From the NCBI GenBank assembly GCA_020851395.1, contig JADZCW010000264.1:1-6856 (forward strand): a DNA stretch of 6,856 bases, in the 5' to 3' direction. This document shows, in pieces, positions 1 to 6,607 of this stretch. Position numbers and translations under genes: made by a program. The stretch is from Phycisphaeraceae bacterium. GTDB lineage: Bacteria; Planctomycetota; Phycisphaerae; Phycisphaerales; Phycisphaeraceae. The notes beneath the pieces were generated by a model. That model saw nothing but the letters and a program-made list of their open reading frames with translations, was not told where the DNA came from and made no database searches. The first letter of the stretch is position 1. Every line of letters starts with the position of its first letter.

Positions 1-2
1 AA

Positions 3-90
<88 letters not shown>

Positions 91-122
91 GTAGCCGGGC
101 CACGCTGAGCCCGGGGCGACAT

Positions 123-150
123 ATCCTATTATCTTATCGTGGCCTGTAAA
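123..150 (-). promoter_or_regulatory. Probable sigma-70-type promoter for tRNA-Ser
   Basis: On the minus strand a -35-like TTTACA (150-145) is followed after 16 bases by a -10-like TAGGAT (128-123). Transcription would start near 115, about 25 bases before the mature tRNA 5' end. An inverted repeat, CCGGGC (95-100) and GCCCGG (109-114) around an 8-base loop, lies in the resulting leader and could form a small hairpin removed by RNase P. The area is AT-rich in an otherwise GC-rich window, which supports a promoter. On the plus strand TATTAT (127-132) overlaps it and could be a -10 for truB, but I see no good -35 for that. Confidence 0.5.
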
Positions 151-182
151 GAAAGCCTTGACTTCTCCAACCTTCTGACGGC

Positions 183-929
183 ATGACGCTTCCACCTCTC
201 TCAGGTCTGCTCGTGGTCGACAAGCCCGTCGGGCCCAGCTCCTTCGCCGTCGTGCGGACCGTCAGGCGGGCCGCCAGAATGGGGGTCTCAGCAGGGGGGG
301 GGCGTCGGCTCAAGGTTGGACATGCCGGCACGCTCGATCCGCTGGCGTCGGGCGTGCTGGTCTGCTGCGTGGGACCGGCCACGCGATCAGTACCGGCAAT
401 CATGGGGTTGACCAAGGTCTACCGGGCTGAGGTGGACCTTTCAGCGTTCTCAGCCACGGACGACGCACAGGGGCCGTTGACGCCCGTAACAGTGCCGGCG
501 CCGCCGACGCGTGAGTCTGTTGAGCTTGTTCTCGCCTCGTGGGTTGGCAACGTGATGCAGCGGCCGCCGGCTTACAGCGCGATCAAGATCGAGGGGCGGC
601 GGTCCTACGCCATGGCACGCAAGGGCGAATCCGTCGAGCTGCCCGCCCGACCGGTGCGGATCGACGCCATCGAGCTGCTCGCCTACGACTGGCCGCGGCT
701 GGACATCCGCGTGACGTGCGGCAAGGGGACGTACATCCGAAGCCTCGCGCGGGACATCGGCCTGGCGCTGGGCGTCGGGGGGTATCTGACGGCGCTTCGC
801 CGCGAAGCGGTGGGGCCTTACGACCTGTCCGCGGCCGTTGCGCTCGATGCGATCCCCATCCCGCTGGGCCCCGATCACCTGCTGCCTTCGCCGGCTCAGG
901 GTTCGCCGGCGTCGGGCGGTTCACGCTGA
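183..929 (+). CDS. truB: tRNA pseudouridine-55 synthase TruB (short form)
   Basis: TruB converts U55 in the T loop of tRNAs to pseudouridine in the cytoplasm. The 248-residue product shows the family's landmarks in order: an N-terminal GLLVVDKPVGPSS (8-20); the catalytic motif GHAGTLDPLASGVL (46-59) with the nucleophile Asp52; RPPAYSAIKIEGRRSY (about 127-142); and GKGTYIRSLARDIG (about 180-193) followed by LTALRREAVGPY. The start is nearly forced: an in-frame TGA sits at 159-161 and ATG 183 is the only usual start codon after it. No convincing Shine-Dalgarno site precedes it. The protein ends about 25 residues after the catalytic domain, so the C-terminal TruB_C/PUA-like domain of typical ~300-residue bacterial enzymes appears missing. 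A nine-G tract encodes three glycines (38-40) just before the catalytic motif. The 3' end overlaps convergent tatC by 34 bases. Confidence 0.95.
   Translation: MTLPPLSGLLVVDKPVGPSSFAVVRTVRRAARMGVSAGGGRRLKVGHAGTLDPLASGVLVCCVGPATRSVPAIMGLTKVYRAEVDLSAFSATDDAQGPLTPVTVPAPPTRESVELVLASWVGNVMQRPPAYSAIKIEGRRSYAMARKGESVELPARPVRIDAIELLAYDWPRLDIRVTCGKGTYIRSLARDIGLALGVGGYLTALRREAVGPYDLSAAVALDAIPIPLGPDHLLPSPAQGSPASGGSR
294..302 (+). repeat. Homopolymeric G9 tract inside truB
   Basis: Nine consecutive G bases encode Gly38-Gly40 of TruB, in a loop that seems about seven residues longer than in E. coli TruB. A change of one base would shift the frame before the catalytic Asp52. Such tracts are prone to replication slippage and also to sequencing error, although the reading frame is intact here. 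Confidence 0.9.
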
Positions 930-1744
930 TCGACGAGTTGCCTCTGCCAGCGCAGTGGGCCCTGGCCCTTGCTCGCGACGCGCATCAGGACCAGCCCGAA
1001 CTCGAACAATGCCCACAGCGGAAGCGACAGGACAAACATGCTCACCAGGTCCGCCGGCGTCAGCACGGCGCCCAGGCAGAAGCAGGCGAAAACGCAATAT
1101 TTGCGGTACTTTGCCAGCAGGGCCGCGTCGAGCAACCTCGCCCACCCGGCCATGAGCATCAGCACCGGCAATTGAAACCCCACCACCACCCCCAGCGTCA
1201 CCCACGCCACGAAGCCGATGTACTGGTTGCCCTCGATCACCAGGTTGACCATCGACCCTTGCTGGCTCACCCCCGGCAGCAGGGCGTTGACGGCCGGGTA
1301 CTCGTCCACGAAGTAGACGAAGAACCGGATGCAGACCGGCAGCATCGCCCAGTACATGAACGCCAGCCCCAGAAACATCATCACGGCGCTGAAGGGTGCA
1401 AGGATCAGGACGATCCGTCGTTCACTCTCGTAGAGGCCCGCCGAGACGAACTGCCAGAGCTGATAGATCAGCCACGGTGAGCCCAGGACCAGCCCGCCGA
1501 CGAAGCTGATCTTCATATAAGCGCCGAACGCACCGCCGACGGAGAAGAAGTTGATCTGCGGCGGCAAGCCTTTTTCCACCAGGATCTTAAGGAGTGGGTG
1601 GCAGAGCCAGCCGAAGATTTCCGTCCCATACCAGAGGGTGAAGCTCGATGTCACGGCCACCCCCAGCAGGCCTAGGATCAGCCGGCGGCGCAGGTCCATC
1701 AGGTGGTCGCCGATGCTCATCACCGACTCGGACGTGGGGCTCAT
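896..1744 (-). CDS. tatC: Sec-independent protein translocase subunit TatC
   Basis: TatC is the polytopic inner-membrane receptor that binds twin-arginine signal peptides and recruits TatA/TatB to export folded proteins. The 282-residue product has the cytoplasmic N-terminal HLMDLRRRL motif (14-22). About six hydrophobic segments follow (near 22-38, 76-96, 112-135, 175-196, 211-227 and 232-252). It has the first cytoplasmic-loop motif YQLWQFVSAGLYESERR (94-110), in which Glu108 matches the signal-peptide-binding Glu103 of E. coli, and the late motif LTPADLVSMFVLSLPLWALFEFG. Gln191 stands where E. coli has Glu170. The second periplasmic loop (about 146-175) is longer than in E. coli. I chose ATG 1744 because GGAG (1756-1753) lies 8 bases upstream; the frame stays open to 1864 but that extension shows no family similarity. 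No tatA or tatB is in the window. The 3' end overlaps truB. Confidence 0.94.
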   Translation of the reverse strand: MSPTSESVMSIGDHLMDLRRRLILGLLGVAVTSSFTLWYGTEIFGWLCHPLLKILVEKGLPPQINFFSVGGAFGAYMKISFVGGLVLGSPWLIYQLWQFVSAGLYESERRIVLILAPFSAVMMFLGLAFMYWAMLPVCIRFFVYFVDEYPAVNALLPGVSQQGSMVNLVIEGNQYIGFVAWVTLGVVVGFQLPVLMLMAGWARLLDAALLAKYRKYCVFACFCLGAVLTPADLVSMFVLSLPLWALFEFGLVLMRVASKGQGPLRWQRQLVDQREPPDAGEP

Positions 1745-1752
1745 GCGCCTGA

Positions 1753-1756
1753 CTCC
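1753..1756 (-). promoter_or_regulatory. Shine-Dalgarno site deciding the tatC start
   Basis: GGAG on the minus strand lies 8 bases before the ATG at 1744. It supports this start over the upstream in-frame extension to 1864 and over the internal Met9, which has no such site. Confidence 0.6.
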
Positions 1757-1874
1757 GTGAAGCTCGCGAGGCGGGGCAAACTTACGAGCGAGGATCAGCC
1801 GATCTTGACATCCAGGGAGGTTGGACGAGGACGGATCGCGGGATGCTCGCGGACTCGCTCCCAAGCATATCGCG

Positions 1875-1880
1875 TATAAT
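1875..1880 (+). promoter_or_regulatory. Perfect TATAAT -10 box for the S49-like gene
   Basis: The tatC/S49-like divergent spacer is 184 bases long. TATAAT at 1875-1880 is a consensus -10 element and would start transcription near 1887, about 42 bases before the chosen ATG at 1929. The -35 region at normal spacing (about 1852-1857, GACTCG) is poor and there is no extended TG motif, so the promoter may be weak or depend on an activator. I could not find an equally good promoter for tatC on the other strand. Confidence 0.4.
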
Positions 1881-1915
1881 GGTGGTGTGTTGATCCGAGG
1901 GGCAGCCGCAGCGAT

Positions 1916-1922
1916 GGAAGAG
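1916..1922 (+). promoter_or_regulatory. Shine-Dalgarno site deciding the S49-like start
   Basis: GGAAGAG ends 6 bases before the ATG at 1929. This favours that start over the in-frame ATG at 1914 and the TTG at 1821, and it places the signal peptide directly at the N-terminus. Confidence 0.55.
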
Positions 1923-1928
1923 TTGAAA

Positions 1929-3305
1929 ATGCCTACGCGAGTTCAGCTTACGTCGTGCGGGCGGCTGATGATGGTCTTGGTACTGCTCGTGACGGCGACG
2001 CTCTGGGCTGGGCCGGCATGTGCTGACCGGCTGATCCTTAAGGATGGCACGCAGCAGGAAGGCCGGCTGGTCAGTCGGGATGACTATCGCGTCGTGTTTG
2101 AGGTTCAGATCGGCAAGATCAAGGTCGAGCGGCTGTTCCCTGTGCAAGACGTTGAGCGTATCGAAGCCGACTTGGCGGCTGAGTCGGGCGATGTCGTTCC
2201 GCCTGGGGCAGATGGTGGGGGACCAACGAAGCAGGGGGGGGCCGGTGCGGCCGCGGTATCCAAGCCGGGCAAGGGCACGTACTTCCTGATCCCGCTCGAG
2301 GGCGACTTCGGCAGCGAGATCACCTCCCCGGTCTTTCAGCTATGTCTGGACAAGGCGGCGGAGCTCAACCCGTCGGCCGTGGTGGTTACGATCAAGAGCC
2401 CGGGCGGGATGGTCTCGACGCTGATGGAGATGCTCGACGCCTCGATGGCCTGGCAGAGCCAGCAGACGATCCCGCTGGTGGTGCTGGTCAAGGATGAGGC
2501 CTTCTCGGCCGCGGCAATCTTCTCCCTCTCGTGCAAGCACCTGTACATCATGCCGGGCTCGGCGATCGGCGCGGCCCTGGTGGTCAACATCGATCACGGG
2601 CAGATGTCCGACCTGGCCGGATCGGGTGCCGTGGGCGAGAAGTTCGCCTCAGCCTTCCGGGCCAAGGCCCGCACGGCCCTGGAGCTGGCGGGGCGTGACC
2701 CGTTGATCTCCGAGGCGATGATCGACCCCGACGTCGAGCTCTACCTCTCGCGCGACCCGCAGGGCCGGCCGCTGCTGGTCCGTGGACCTCTGACGCAGAG
2801 CGAGATCTACTCATCGCGCTTCCCCGAGCCGCCGACGCAGATCCTCGATCGGGGCAAGCTGCTGACGCTGACCTCCAACGAGGCCATCGCCATGGGGGCC
2901 GCGCAGGGCATCGCCGCCGACGTCGATGAGGTGGGCAAGCTCATGGGTTTCGAGGGTTGGACGTCGATCAGTGACTTCGGCGCCAAGACCACGGCCGCTC
3001 GCAGCGCCATGGTGGCCGACGTGCGGGACAAGTACGCCAAGAGCGCCCAGGGCATCACCCAGGGGCTGTCGACATACCTGCAGTCGACCAGCGGTGAGAT
3101 CAGCCAGATCGAGCGGTCGGTCATCGCGATCCGCACGCGGCTGATGCGGATCGAGCGGTTGGTCGAGGAGAATGACTGGCTCGCCCCCATGGCCCAGCAC
3201 GATTTCCCGCAGGGCCTGACGAACCTTCGCCTCGAGTGTGACCAGTTCCTCGGCCGGATACGCGAGGCCAAGCTCGAGCAGCGGCAGCAGATCCAGCGGC
3301 GATAG
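1929..3305 (+). CDS. Secreted ClpP/S49 (NfeD-like) serine protease-family protein
   Basis: This 458-residue product is probably exported. It has a signal peptide with a basic/polar start, a hydrophobic core (about 14-27) and an Ala-Cys-Ala cleavage site before Asp33. Residues 33-80 form a small beta-rich domain beginning DRLILKDGTQQEGRLVS. After a Gly/Pro/Ala-rich linker (about 86-115) comes a ClpP-crotonase-type fold. TIKSPGG (154-160) would supply the oxyanion hole, AFSAAA (191-196) carries candidate nucleophile Ser193, YIMPGSAIGAA follows, and GEKFASAFRAKARTALELAGR carries candidate base Lys238, as in the Ser-Lys dyad of NfeD/1510-N proteases. Residues 315-340 (NEAIAMGAAQGIAADVDE) match the end of that fold. 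The C-terminus (about 355-458) looks helical and charged. Unlike full-length NfeD there are no later membrane segments or OB domain. It may be a periplasmic protease or an inactive relative; its substrate is unknown. Confidence 0.8.
   Translation: MPTRVQLTSCGRLMMVLVLLVTATLWAGPACADRLILKDGTQQEGRLVSRDDYRVVFEVQIGKIKVERLFPVQDVERIEADLAAESGDVVPPGADGGGPTKQGGAGAAAVSKPGKGTYFLIPLEGDFGSEITSPVFQLCLDKAAELNPSAVVVTIKSPGGMVSTLMEMLDASMAWQSQQTIPLVVLVKDEAFSAAAIFSLSCKHLYIMPGSAIGAALVVNIDHGQMSDLAGSGAVGEKFASAFRAKARTALELAGRDPLISEAMIDPDVELYLSRDPQGRPLLVRGPLTQSEIYSSRFPEPPTQILDRGKLLTLTSNEAIAMGAAQGIAADVDEVGKLMGFEGWTSISDFGAKTTAARSAMVADVRDKYAKSAQGITQGLSTYLQSTSGEISQIERSVIAIRTRLMRIERLVEENDWLAPMAQHDFPQGLTNLRLECDQFLGRIREAKLEQRQQIQRR
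2234..2241 (+). repeat. G8 tract in the linker of the S49-like gene
   Basis: Eight consecutive G bases, preceded by GCA as in the truB tract, code for part of the Gly-rich linker (around residues 102-105). The frame is intact. Confidence 0.85.
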
Positions 3306-3330
3306 AACGTCCCGAACTAACCAACGACTC

Positions 3331-4359
3331 TCAGAGTGGCTCGTCTTCTTCTTCCTCGCCCGCCCGGTGGAGGCGGTCGTTGATCGCCACGCCCAGGCCG
3401 CTCGGCGGCGCGGGCTCGGCGGCGATCAGCTCCAGGCCCAGGCCATCGAGCCGACGCAGGGCGGCGAAGAGGTTCGCGGCCGCCTCGGCCAGGTCGCCGC
3501 GCGGGGAGAGCACCTCGAAGGCGACGAAACCTCGCGACGCGGCGTCGGGCTCGCCTTCAAAGGCCAGAAGCCCCGCCCGCCCGCCCTCGGGGGCTTCGGC
3601 GCCCCGGTCGATGCGAAGCAGCGGCGTGCGAGGGGCGTAGTGACGCATCGTCATGCCCGGCGACGCCAGACCGCCGTTCCTGGAATCGGTGACGCGCGAT
3701 GCGCTGCCGGACTGCCTGGCCTGATCGATGTCCCAGACCGGGCCTATGGTCGCCTCGATGGCCTCGCGGCTCATCCCGCCGGGGCGGAGGATGACCGGCG
3801 GCAGGGTGGGCTCGAGGAACGAGATCACCGTTGACTCGACGCCCGTGCGGCATGGCCCGCCGTCGAGGACGACGTCGACCGTGCTGCCGAACTCGGCGCG
3901 GACGTGCTCGGCCGTGGTGGGGCTGATCCGGCCGAAGCGGTTGGCGCTCGGCGCGGCCAGGGGGGTCTGGCAGCGGCGGATGAGTTCCAACGCCACGGGA
4001 TGATCGGGCATGCGGACGGCGACGCTGGACAGGCCGGCGGTGACCAGGTCCGGCACGGCCGGCGTCTTGGGCACCACGATTGTCACCGGCCCGGGCCAGG
4101 CCTTGTCGATCAGCTTCTTGGCAGGGGCCGGCACCTCGGCCGCGACGGTGTCGAGTTGACTTCGGTCCGCGACGTGGACGATCAGCGGGTCAAAATGGGG
4201 GCGTGCCTTGACCTCGAACACGCTGGCGACAGCCAGGACGTTCATCGCGTCGGCGGCCAGGCCATAGACCGTCTCGGTGGGCATGCCGACGAGTCGGCCG
4301 GCGCGGATGGCCGCCACCGCCTGGTCCATGAGTTGAGCGTCGTGGGGCTCGGAGGTCAT
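3331..4359 (-). CDS. tsaC: L-threonylcarbamoyladenylate synthase (TsaC/Sua5, long form)
   Basis: This enzyme makes threonylcarbamoyl-AMP from threonine, bicarbonate and ATP, the first step of the t6A37 modification of tRNAs that read ANN codons. The 342-residue product has the YrdC fold first: GMPTETVYGLAADAMN (25-40), KARPHFDPL (51-59), KAWPGPVTIV (86-95), PLAAPSANRFGRISPTT (133-149), and DGGPCRTGVESTVI (166-179). RPGGMSREAI (192-201) and a variable linker lead to the Sua5 signature SPGMTMRHYAP (233-243). The Sua5 C-terminal domain follows (about 260-333), ending near GLGVAINDRLHRA, then an acidic tail. The length fits Sua5/YwlC rather than the short E. coli TsaC. The start at 4359 is set by the YrdC fold and by an ATGA overlap with the upstream dehydrogenase stop, which suggests translational coupling. 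The gene converges on the S49-like gene with 25 bases between. Confidence 0.95.
   Translation of the reverse strand: MTSEPHDAQLMDQAVAAIRAGRLVGMPTETVYGLAADAMNVLAVASVFEVKARPHFDPLIVHVADRSQLDTVAAEVPAPAKKLIDKAWPGPVTIVVPKTPAVPDLVTAGLSSVAVRMPDHPVALELIRRCQTPLAAPSANRFGRISPTTAEHVRAEFGSTVDVVLDGGPCRTGVESTVISFLEPTLPPVILRPGGMSREAIEATIGPVWDIDQARQSGSASRVTDSRNGGLASPGMTMRHYAPRTPLLRIDRGAEAPEGGRAGLLAFEGEPDAASRGFVAFEVLSPRGDLAEAAANLFAALRRLDGLGLELIAAEPAPPSGLGVAINDRLHRAGEEEEDEPL
4356..4359 (-). other. ATGA stop/start overlap (dehydrogenase to tsaC)
   Basis: On the minus strand the tetranucleotide ATGA holds both the tsaC start codon (4359-4357) and the dehydrogenase stop TGA (4358-4356). There is no clear Shine-Dalgarno site close to the tsaC start, so reinitiation by ribosomes finishing the dehydrogenase is likely. 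Confidence 0.85.
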
Positions 4360-5363
4360 GGGATCAGGTGCACCTTGAGCGTCTGGCCGCGGGCGAAGCG
4401 GTCGAAAAGCCCGGGGAAGTCGGACAACCCGCCTCGATCGCTGACGAGTTTCGCCGCGTCGAGCAGCCCCGAGCGCAGCCAGGCGATGGCCTGCTCGAAG
4501 GTGTAGCACAGGGCGAACGAGCCGAGGATCGTCCAGTCGTGGCGGAAGACGTCGTAGGGGCTGATCGTCACGCGGGCCTGCCGGGCGGCGACGCCGAACT
4601 GGAGATATTGTCCTCGCGTCCGCAGGTGATCGAAGGCGCGTTCTATGACCGCCGGCACCCCCGTGGCGTCGATGACAATGCCATACCCGTGCGGGGCGTG
4701 CCTGCGGATCGCCTCGGGGGGTTGATCGGCCAGGACGATGGCGCTGGCGCCGAAGTCCGCCGCCAGGGCCAATCGCTGCTCCTGCTTGTCCACCACCACC
4801 ACGGCCGAGGCGCCGCTGTGCCGCAGCGCGGCCGTGAGCATCAGGCCCATCGGTCCCGCGCCGTAGATCAAGGTCTCGTCGCCCGGATGGACGCGCAGAC
4901 GCTCGAGGGCGTGGACGACGCACGACAGCGGCTCGATCAGCGCGGCCTGCTCGTCCGTCACGTCGTCGGGCAGCTTGTAGCAGGCCGCGGACGGGGCGGT
5001 GACGAACTCGGCGAACGCCCCCCCGCGCGTGATGCCCACGCCCTGCCAGTTCAGGCAGTGGTTGTGCATCCGCATCCGGCAGAAGTAGCAGCCATTGCAG
5101 TAGAGGTTCGGATCGACGGCCACACGGTCACCCTGGCGCAGGTCGCGCACGTCGCGGCCGACCTCGACGACCCGGCCGCAGAACTCGTGCCCCGGGATGA
5201 TCGGGAAGCTGGACATGTACTCGTTGCGGTAGATATGCAGGTCCGTGCCGCAGATCCCCACCCGCGCGACGCGCACGATCACCTCACCCGGCCCGCACAC
5301 CGGGTCCGGTGCGTCAGCCCGTATGGCGAGCTTCTGAGGTGATTCGAACACCACGGCTTTCAT
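4356..5363 (-). CDS. Zinc-dependent medium-chain alcohol/polyol dehydrogenase
   Basis: This 335-residue protein belongs to the medium-chain dehydrogenase/reductase family and should oxidise an alcohol or polyol with NAD(P)+ in the cytoplasm. The N-terminal catalytic domain has GICGTDLH (36-43) with zinc ligand Cys38, and GHE (58-60) with zinc ligand His59 and Glu60. A structural-zinc loop has Cys89, Cys92, Cys95 and Cys103, and IEPLSC carries Glu144. The Rossmann fold has GAGPMG (168-173), and Asp192 at the end of the second strand favours NAD over NADP. The fold resembles threonine, sorbitol or arabinitol dehydrogenases, but I cannot name the substrate. The start at 5363 is preceded by AAAGG (5375-5371) at 7 bases. 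It lies 12 bases after corA and overlaps tsaC by 4 bases, so it is very likely co-transcribed with both. Confidence 0.92.
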   Translation of the reverse strand: MKAVVFESPQKLAIRADAPDPVCGPGEVIVRVARVGICGTDLHIYRNEYMSSFPIIPGHEFCGRVVEVGRDVRDLRQGDRVAVDPNLYCNGCYFCRMRMHNHCLNWQGVGITRGGAFAEFVTAPSAACYKLPDDVTDEQAALIEPLSCVVHALERLRVHPGDETLIYGAGPMGLMLTAALRHSGASAVVVVDKQEQRLALAADFGASAIVLADQPPEAIRRHAPHGYGIVIDATGVPAVIERAFDHLRTRGQYLQFGVAARQARVTISPYDVFRHDWTILGSFALCYTFEQAIAWLRSGLLDAAKLVSDRGGLSDFPGLFDRFARGQTLKVHLIP

Positions 5364-5370
5364 GGAGGAG

Positions 5371-5375
5371 CCTTT
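5371..5375 (-). promoter_or_regulatory. Shine-Dalgarno site of the dehydrogenase gene
   Basis: AAAGG on the minus strand, directly after the corA stop codon, lies 7 bases before the ATG at 5363. It fills most of the 12-base gap between the two genes. Confidence 0.6.
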
Positions 5376-6590
5376 CTAAAGCCACTTCTGCTTTCGGAAC
5401 CACGCCAGCATCCCGCCCGCCACGGCCAGGCAGACGCCCCAGAACAGCGGGTAGGACCACTTCCACTCCAACTCGGGCAGGTACTTGAAGTTCATCCCGT
5501 AGACGCCGGCCAGGAACGTCAGCGGGATGAAGATGCTGGCGAAGATCGTCAGAACCTTCATCACCTGGTTCATCCGCACGCTGACGGAGGACAGGTATGT
5601 CTCGGCCAGCCCCCCGGCAAGCTCGCGGTAGGTCTCGATCAGTTCGATGACGGCCACGGCGTGGTCGTGCACGTCGCGGAGGAACGTCCGCGTGGCGTTG
5701 CTGACCAGTTCGCTCGGTTCGCGCTGGAACTGATTGACCGCCTCGCGAAGCGGCCAGACCTCACGTCGCAACAGCAACAGCTCGCGTTTGATGGCGTGGA
5801 TCTGGTTGATGACGGTGGGGCGGGGGTCCTCGAGCACCCGGGCCTCGAGCGTTTCGAGTTTGTCGCCGTAGAACTCGAGGATGGGGAAGTGATGGTCGAC
5901 CACCGCGTCAAGCATGGCGTAGGCCAGGAAGCTCGCGTCCTGCTGGCGGAGCTTCGAGCCGTCCTGCATCAGCCGTTGACGGATCGGTTCCCAGACGTCA
6001 CCGCCGGGCTCCTGGAAGGTCAGCAGGACACGACCACGCAGGAAGAGACTGACCTGCTCCGTGGTCACGGCGTCGTCGACCAGGCGGGCCATGATCAGGA
6101 CGATGAAGATCAGGTCGTTGCATGTCGAGGCATGGTCGGAGGAGTCCCCGTTGGCGGGGGGGAACAGCTCGAACTTCGGCCGCTGGGGGGTGTGGAGCAT
6201 GTCCTCGACCGCCAGCGGGTGGAGCCCGAAGTGCTCGGCGAGCGACGCGATGGCGCCCAGGTCGCTCAGGCCGTCGATGTTGATCCAGCGGACGCTCACG
6301 GCCGGATCGAGCGGCTGGGCGAGGAAGGCGGGCAGGTCGGTGATGACCCGTCGCGTGCAGCGGTCGGGGGCGTAGTCGTAGCAGCAGACGGTGGTCGGTT
6401 CGACGGCGGCGCCGGGCACGGCCTGCTGATCACGCGCGACGGCCGCGAGCTGCTCGGGCGACAGCCCGGGGGCGTGACCCGGCACGGGCTTGGCCAGGGC
6501 ACCCGGCAGGCGCCGCGCGGCCCGCCGCAGGCGACGCAGGGCCTGGGTCATGGGGTTGATCGGGGGATGGGCTCGTTGTTTTTTCTTCAT
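5376..6590 (-). CDS. corA: CorA-family magnesium/cobalt transporter
   Basis: CorA forms a homopentameric inner-membrane channel for Mg2+ (also Co2+). The 404-residue product ends with the family's two membrane helices (about 345-363 and 379-397), and the signature YGMNF (364-368; GMN at 365-367) closes the first. The last residues, FRKQKWL, form the usual basic C-terminal tail. The large soluble domain is recognisable from WINIDGL (102-108) and HPLAVEDMLHTPQRPKFE (124-141), and the long stalk helix from about 237 to 344. Two oddities stand out: a roughly 60-residue Arg/Lys/Pro-rich N-terminal extension, and a short polar insert (about 144-158) where CorA normally has a tight beta turn. The start at 6590 is the first ATG of the frame but lacks a strong Shine-Dalgarno site; Met14 (6551) is possible. 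It begins 17 bases after the upstream barrel gene. Confidence 0.95.
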   Translation of the reverse strand: MKKKQRAHPPINPMTQALRRLRRAARRLPGALAKPVPGHAPGLSPEQLAAVARDQQAVPGAAVEPTTVCCYDYAPDRCTRRVITDLPAFLAQPLDPAVSVRWINIDGLSDLGAIASLAEHFGLHPLAVEDMLHTPQRPKFELFPPANGDSSDHASTCNDLIFIVLIMARLVDDAVTTEQVSLFLRGRVLLTFQEPGGDVWEPIRQRLMQDGSKLRQQDASFLAYAMLDAVVDHHFPILEFYGDKLETLEARVLEDPRPTVINQIHAIKRELLLLRREVWPLREAVNQFQREPSELVSNATRTFLRDVHDHAVAVIELIETYRELAGGLAETYLSSVSVRMNQVMKVLTIFASIFIPLTFLAGVYGMNFKYLPELEWKWSYPLFWGVCLAVAGGMLAWFRKQKWL

Positions 6591-6607
6591 GCCCGCACCG
6601 TGACATT

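Noticed and set aside
539..1480. Plus-strand open frame of 313 codons spanning the truB end and tatC
   Set aside because: It is out of frame with truB and antisense to tatC, and its product is a Gln/His/Arg-rich sequence with no motif.
1805..1810. TTGACA, a perfect -35 hexamer
   Set aside because: No -10-like sequence lies 16-18 bases downstream (AGGACG region), and the TATAAT at 1875 is far too distant to pair with it.
1821..1928. Upstream TTG start (1821) or ATG (1914) for the S49-like gene
   Set aside because: These would bury the signal peptide behind extra residues and the TTG would precede the TATAAT box; the ATG at 1929 has a well-placed GGAAGAG.
3327..3337. ACTCTCAGAGT palindrome between the two convergent stops, as a possible terminator
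   Set aside because: The arms are separated by a single base, so no hairpin can form, and no T-run follows; I see no intrinsic terminator in this 25-base gap.
4360..4923. Upstream in-frame extension of tsaC to 530 residues
   Set aside because: The extension lies wholly inside the dehydrogenase in another frame and is Arg/Gly-rich; the YrdC fold begins right after the ATG at 4359.
4368..5342. Long plus-strand open frame of 324 codons opposite the dehydrogenase
   Set aside because: It is a GC-driven shadow of the dehydrogenase, has no recognisable motifs and is rich in Arg, Gly, His and Asp; the opposite strand carries intact zinc and NAD motifs.
6577..6586. T-rich run near the corA start, as a possible terminator
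   Set aside because: It encodes the Lys-rich N-terminus of CorA on the minus strand and no GC-rich hairpin precedes it on the plus strand.
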